From Alcanivorax nanhaiticus (lineage in GTDB: Bacteria > Pseudomonadota > Gammaproteobacteria > Pseudomonadales > Alcanivoracaceae), in assembly GCF_000756665.1 (NCBI RefSeq), contig NZ_ARXV01000001.1, positions 62,001 to 126,000 of the forward strand: DNA of 64,000 bases, read 5' to 3'. Position 1 is the first letter of the stretch, and each line of letters begins with the position of its first letter. Under the pieces are notes generated by a model. That model did no database searches. It had not been told where the DNA came from and was given only the letters and a program-made list of their open reading frames with translations. Both the position numbers and the translations under genes were made by a program. Below are positions 61,036 through 64,000 of the stretch, piece after piece.

Positions 61036-62493
61036 ATGAAAGGCACGCTCAAGCAACTGGAACGGGCCATTGAGCACGCTCAGACTTACAGTGAGTGGTA
61101 TGAGGCCAGTCAGGAACACGACCGTTTGTCCGGCGCGGATGAATGGAAGGAAATCGATCGCTCCCCCCACTATGACTATGAGCTGATCCGCAATCGCCTG
61201 TGGCAGATTCGCCAGGCCCGTGAACGTGGCGACGTGAACAAGCTTGTTTTCCACCTCCATGAAGGCCTGCATGGCAATCTCGGCAATATCTCTAACCCGC
61301 ACCTCTATCAGAACAGCCGTGTGGGCACCAAGCACCTGATCGAGAATTACCTCACCGAGGTGACCACCGCACTGAATTACCTGTGCGACACCAACTTCAA
61401 GGAATTCGGGCTCAAGGAAAAGCTCGATTTCTTCGAAAACACCGGCCAGGCCTTTGGCCAGAGCTGCCTGATGCTGTCCGGTGGCGCGGCGCTCGGCCTG
61501 TTCCATATCGGCGTAGCCCGCTGTCTCTGGGAACAGGATCTCCTGCCAACCATCATTTCCGGCTCCAGTGCCGGCAGTATTATTGCATCGGTGGTGGGCA
61601 CCCATAACGATGAAGAGCTCAAGCTCAAGCTGGAGCCGGAAAACATCTATCTGGAAGCCTTCAAGGTGCTGGGCTGGAAAGGCCTGATTCGCGGCACACC
61701 GGTGCTGGATGGCGATCATCTGGAAGCCTGTCTGGAAGAAAACATTGCCGACATGACCTTTGAAGAGGCCTACCGGCACACCGGGCGGGAAATCAACATC
61801 ACCGTCAGCCCCTACGACCGCAACCAGCATGCCCGCCTGCTGAACTGGCGCACCTCTCCGAACGTCCTGATTCGCAAGGCTTCATTGGCCTCCTGCGCCA
61901 TCCCGGGCATTTATCCTCCGGTCTCCCTGTGGGCCAAAAACATGGACGGCGAACGCGTCCCCTACATTCCGGGTCGCAAGTTCGTGGATGGCTCCATCGT
62001 GGACGATCTGCCCATCCGCCGCCTGTCCCGCCTGTACGGCGTCAACCACTCCATTGTCAGCCAGACCAATCCCCATGTGGTGCCGTTCCTGTCCCGCAGC
62101 GATACCGGCAACTCACTCAGCGTCATGGGTGACTGGGCACTGCGTAATGCATCCATGAATATTCGCTATGCTCTCAAGCTGGTTCAGCGCCGTGTCGCCT
62201 CCAACGATGTGGGCCTGATGATCGACAAGGCCAAGAGCATGGTGACGCAGAAATACATCGGCGATATCAACATGATCCCGCCACGCCAGCCGCTGAATGC
62301 TCTGAAAGTGCTCAGCAACCCCACCCTGCAGGATGTCCGCAACTACATCCGCAAGGGGGAGCAGGCAACCTGGCCGAAAGTGGAAATGGTGGCCAATACC
62401 ACCATGATCAGCCGAACCTTCCGCGACTGCCGCGCACGCCTGGATCGCATCGAAGAACGCATGCTGGACCAAGTGCCGATGTCCGTGGTGTAA
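61036..62493 (+). CDS. DUF3336 domain patatin-like phospholipase
   Basis: A 485-residue lipase. The first 140 residues are the DUF3336 domain found before patatin in triacylglycerol lipases; the patatin domain follows. LSGGAALGLFHIGVAR near residue 149 is the oxyanion loop (GGxxLG), GSSAG at 176-180 holds the nucleophilic Ser178, and FVDGSIVDDLP near 316 holds the catalytic Asp318. Such enzymes hydrolyse storage lipid or phospholipid in lipid-accumulating marine bacteria. No signal peptide. It starts about 190 bp after the GTPase module. Terminator at 62527. Confidence 0.92.
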   Translation: MKGTLKQLERAIEHAQTYSEWYEASQEHDRLSGADEWKEIDRSPHYDYELIRNRLWQIRQARERGDVNKLVFHLHEGLHGNLGNISNPHLYQNSRVGTKHLIENYLTEVTTALNYLCDTNFKEFGLKEKLDFFENTGQAFGQSCLMLSGGAALGLFHIGVARCLWEQDLLPTIISGSSAGSIIASVVGTHNDEELKLKLEPENIYLEAFKVLGWKGLIRGTPVLDGDHLEACLEENIADMTFEEAYRHTGREINITVSPYDRNQHARLLNWRTSPNVLIRKASLASCAIPGIYPPVSLWAKNMDGERVPYIPGRKFVDGSIVDDLPIRRLSRLYGVNHSIVSQTNPHVVPFLSRSDTGNSLSVMGDWALRNASMNIRYALKLVQRRVASNDVGLMIDKAKSMVTQKYIGDINMIPPRQPLNALKVLSNPTLQDVRNYIRKGEQATWPKVEMVANTTMISRTFRDCRARLDRIEERMLDQVPMSVV

Positions 62494-62526
62494 ACGGACG
62501 CCAAAGGCTCAGGCACCACCCCGCAG

Positions 62527-62562
62527 GGCGGAAATTGGCGAAAGCCAATCTCCGCCTTTTTC
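62527..62562 (+). terminator. Intrinsic terminator of the patatin gene
   Basis: GGCGGAAATTGGC, loop GAAA, GCCAATCTCCGCC, then TTTTTC, 34 bp past the stop. One internal bulge; the UNCG-like GAAA loop and U-run are typical. Confidence 0.85.
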
Positions 62563-62607
62563 TTGTCTGCAAAGCGCCGGATGCCTGAAAAGCAAAAGCG
62601 GGATTTA

Positions 62608-62665
62608 CCACAGAGGTCACAGAGATCACTGAGGAAAAAACCGTTTTCTCAGTGGCAGTGAGAGC
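62608..62665. repeat. Inverted nonamer tandem array
   Basis: CCACAGAGG TCACAGAGA TCACTGAGG (62608-62634) faces CTCAGTGGC AGTGAGAG (62648-62664) across an A-rich loop. It is of the same family as 147-214. Confidence 0.75.
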
Positions 62666-62822
62666 GTTGTGGTGACAGGACCCTCGCCCAGCCCTCCATG
62701 GCGGAGATCGGCTCAGGCCGATTTCCGCCCTACCCAATATCGCCCTGCACTATTGATCGCTCAGCCTTTCGCGGTCGAACGACCGCTCCCACAACAAACC
62801 CGCCCCGCTTTTGTCTTTCCTT

Positions 62823-62857
62823 GTAGCTTGCAGCTGATAGCTCATGACTCGCAGCTG
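62823..62857. repeat. Heptamer array of the AGCT type
   Basis: GTAGCTT GCAGCTG ATAGCTC ATGACTC GCAGCTG in strict seven-base steps, ending four bases before the umuC stop. No complementary arm was seen nearby. Confidence 0.65.
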
Positions 62858-62861
62858 CCTT

Positions 62862-64000
62862 TCACCACACCCTCGGCAAATCACTCACCCGCGTCGTATA
62901 GGCTGGAGACAAATGCGCCCGGCGCATGCTCCAGACACATTCATTGGCACCTTTCATTCCCCGGCCAGCCAGCCATACCCGACCCTTACCGCTCTGGTTG
63001 ATGCTATCCATCACCGCCATCAATGCCTGTCCACGCTGGCTCTGACGGTCTTCGAATAACCCCCCCTGGGAAAATTCGCGGGAACACAGCTCCGTCAACA
63101 TCACCCCTGCCTTTCCATAACGCAGCCCCGGCTTCCACAGTTGATCCAGCAACTGCAATGCCTTGGCTACCAGCTCACGGGTATCTGCCGAAGCTTGGCA
63201 CAGCCCGGTACTGAGAGTATCCGGCCACAATTGCTGGGGCTTGCCCATGGGCGATGTTCGCAACCAGACGCTGATACGCGTAGCGAGCAAGCCTTCTGTC
63301 CGCATTTTCTCCGCAGCCCGAGCGGTATAATCACTAATGGCCTGACGCAACGGCGGCAGAGACACCACAGGCTGGCCAAAAGATCGGGAATGAATCACCT
63401 GCTGCCGCGGGGGCGGACAAAGCTCCATCGACAAGCAAGCCTCGCCATTCAACTCCCGGATCATTCGCTCCTGCACCACAGAAAAATGACGGCGCACCCA
63501 GCCACTCTCCAGAGCCGCCATATCCGCACCATTGTGCACCTCCAGAGCCGCCAATCGTGCAGCCAGCCTTCTGCCGACACCCCAGATATTGCCCACCGGT
63601 GTCTGCGCCAATCTTGCCTGCCAGTGGTCGGAAGAAGTCCAGACCTCCACTCCAGCTTCTTGCTGTTTGGCGTAATGGTTGGCCAGCTTGGCCAGTGTTT
63701 TGGTAGGAGCGATGCCAACGCAGACAGGCAATCCGACCCAGCGCTTCACCCGCTCCCGCAACTCGGCACCCAAGCGCTGTAATTGCCCTTCAGGCACCAT
63801 GGACAGATCCAGGAACGCTTCATCAATCGAATACTTTTCCACATGCGGAACCAGAGAGCCCAGTGTTGCCATCACCCGCCGGGAAAGATCCCCGTACAGG
63901 GTGTAATTGGAGGAGAACACGGCGATTCCATGCTTGTGAATCAGTTCTCTGACCTGAAACAGCGGCACCCCCGTACGGATCCCCAGGGCGCGGGCTTCCG
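62862..64000 (-). CDS. umuC: DNA polymerase V catalytic subunit UmuC (N-terminus outside the window)
   Basis: The visible 379 or so residues lack the true N-terminus, which lies past the window edge; codons continue open up to 64000 (EARALGIRTGVPLFQVRELI in the last 60 bp). Y-family polymerase motifs are present: YSIDEAFLDLS with the catalytic Asp and Glu pair, VGIAPTKTLAKLANHYAKQ, VGNIWGVGRRLAARL with the HhH region, and FGQPVVSLPPLRQ of the little-finger domain, followed by the UmuC-specific tail (KAGVMLTEL). It does error-prone translesion synthesis with UmuD', probably under LexA control. UmuD, if present, would be upstream. Confidence 0.92.
   Translation of the reverse strand, partial: EARALGIRTGVPLFQVRELIHKHGIAVFSSNYTLYGDLSRRVMATLGSLVPHVEKYSIDEAFLDLSMVPEGQLQRLGAELRERVKRWVGLPVCVGIAPTKTLAKLANHYAKQQEAGVEVWTSSDHWQARLAQTPVGNIWGVGRRLAARLAALEVHNGADMAALESGWVRRHFSVVQERMIRELNGEACLSMELCPPPRQQVIHSRSFGQPVVSLPPLRQAISDYTARAAEKMRTEGLLATRISVWLRTSPMGKPQQLWPDTLSTGLCQASADTRELVAKALQLLDQLWKPGLRYGKAGVMLTELCSREFSQGGLFEDRQSQRGQALMAVMDSINQSGKGRVWLAGRGMKGANECVWSMRRAHLSPAYTTRVSDLPRVW

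Larger units (their letters stand above)
62494..62861. other. Intergenic region with terminator, nonamers, REP-like and heptamer arrays
   Basis: A 368-bp gap between convergent genes. It holds the patatin terminator (62527-62562: GGCGGAAATTGGC/GCCAATCTCCGCC then TTTTTC), a nonamer pair (62608-62665), a REP-like GCGGTCG/CGACCGC hairpin (62771-62786), and five heptamers (62823-62857) next to the umuC stop. No gene is visible. Confidence 0.75.

Overview
The window looks like a chromosomal segment of a marine, lipid- and hydrocarbon-using gammaproteobacterium of the Alcanivorax type. The grounds are gene content and order (thiolase plus multifunctional beta-oxidation protein, soluble transhydrogenase, DUF3336 patatin, three AraC regulators of one subfamily, Hda/DUF2066/purMN cluster, EpmC, RlmM) and moderately high GC. 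The genus is an inference; no rRNA, tRNA, CRISPR array or prophage was seen.

Layout. 1-4.7 kb: AraC regulator, SRPBCC protein, a small MITE-like element and an MMPL/RND transporter with a DPF-rich loop. 4.7-8.9 kb: a lower-GC accessory stretch of small or unknown genes, including a DUF2164 gene broken by one extra base. 9.0-13.5 kb: class I fumarase, an epoxide-hydrolase-like/acylphosphatase/YihY operon, ArsC. 13.5-21.2 kb: an eight-gene, tightly overlapping operon wrbA-DUF2069-RDD-SpoIIM-DUF4129-DUF4350-MoxR-DUF58, probably an envelope chaperone system. 21.2-30.9 kb: BCCT transporter, EpmC, MATE pump, a TusA-like protein, an MFS permease, RlmM and an outer-membrane protein, separated by repeat-rich gaps. 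30.9-36.3 kb: PurU with an AraC regulator, a lone receiver protein, a coupled PPK2 and Na/phosphate transporter pair, a VOC protein. 36.6-40.1 kb: beta-oxidation pair. 40.4-49.1 kb: tandem-thioredoxin-fold GST-like protein, a 52-residue basic ORF, PilZ and Smr proteins, SthA, LapA-domain protein and a 1501-residue surface protein that looks like two CSLREA proteins joined head to tail. 49.2-57.2 kb: Hda, DUF2066, purM, purN, two DUF3108 proteins, Dcd, ApbC, a SIMPL lipoprotein. 57.2-64 kb: AraC regulator, a four-gene MglA-like GTPase/roadblock module with a degenerate receiver/winged-helix protein, a patatin phospholipase and an incomplete UmuC.

Two things stand out. First, the gaps carry a dispersed family of heptanucleotide tandem arrays arranged as inverted pairs (at least eight loci), whose heptamer differs between loci but matches between the two arms of each locus; two loci share the same central hairpin and supply stop codons to the flanking genes. 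A nonanucleotide family and Pseudomonas-like REP hairpins are also present. Second, the GTPase/roadblock module (58.5-60.8 kb) looks like a compact, poorly described signalling system.
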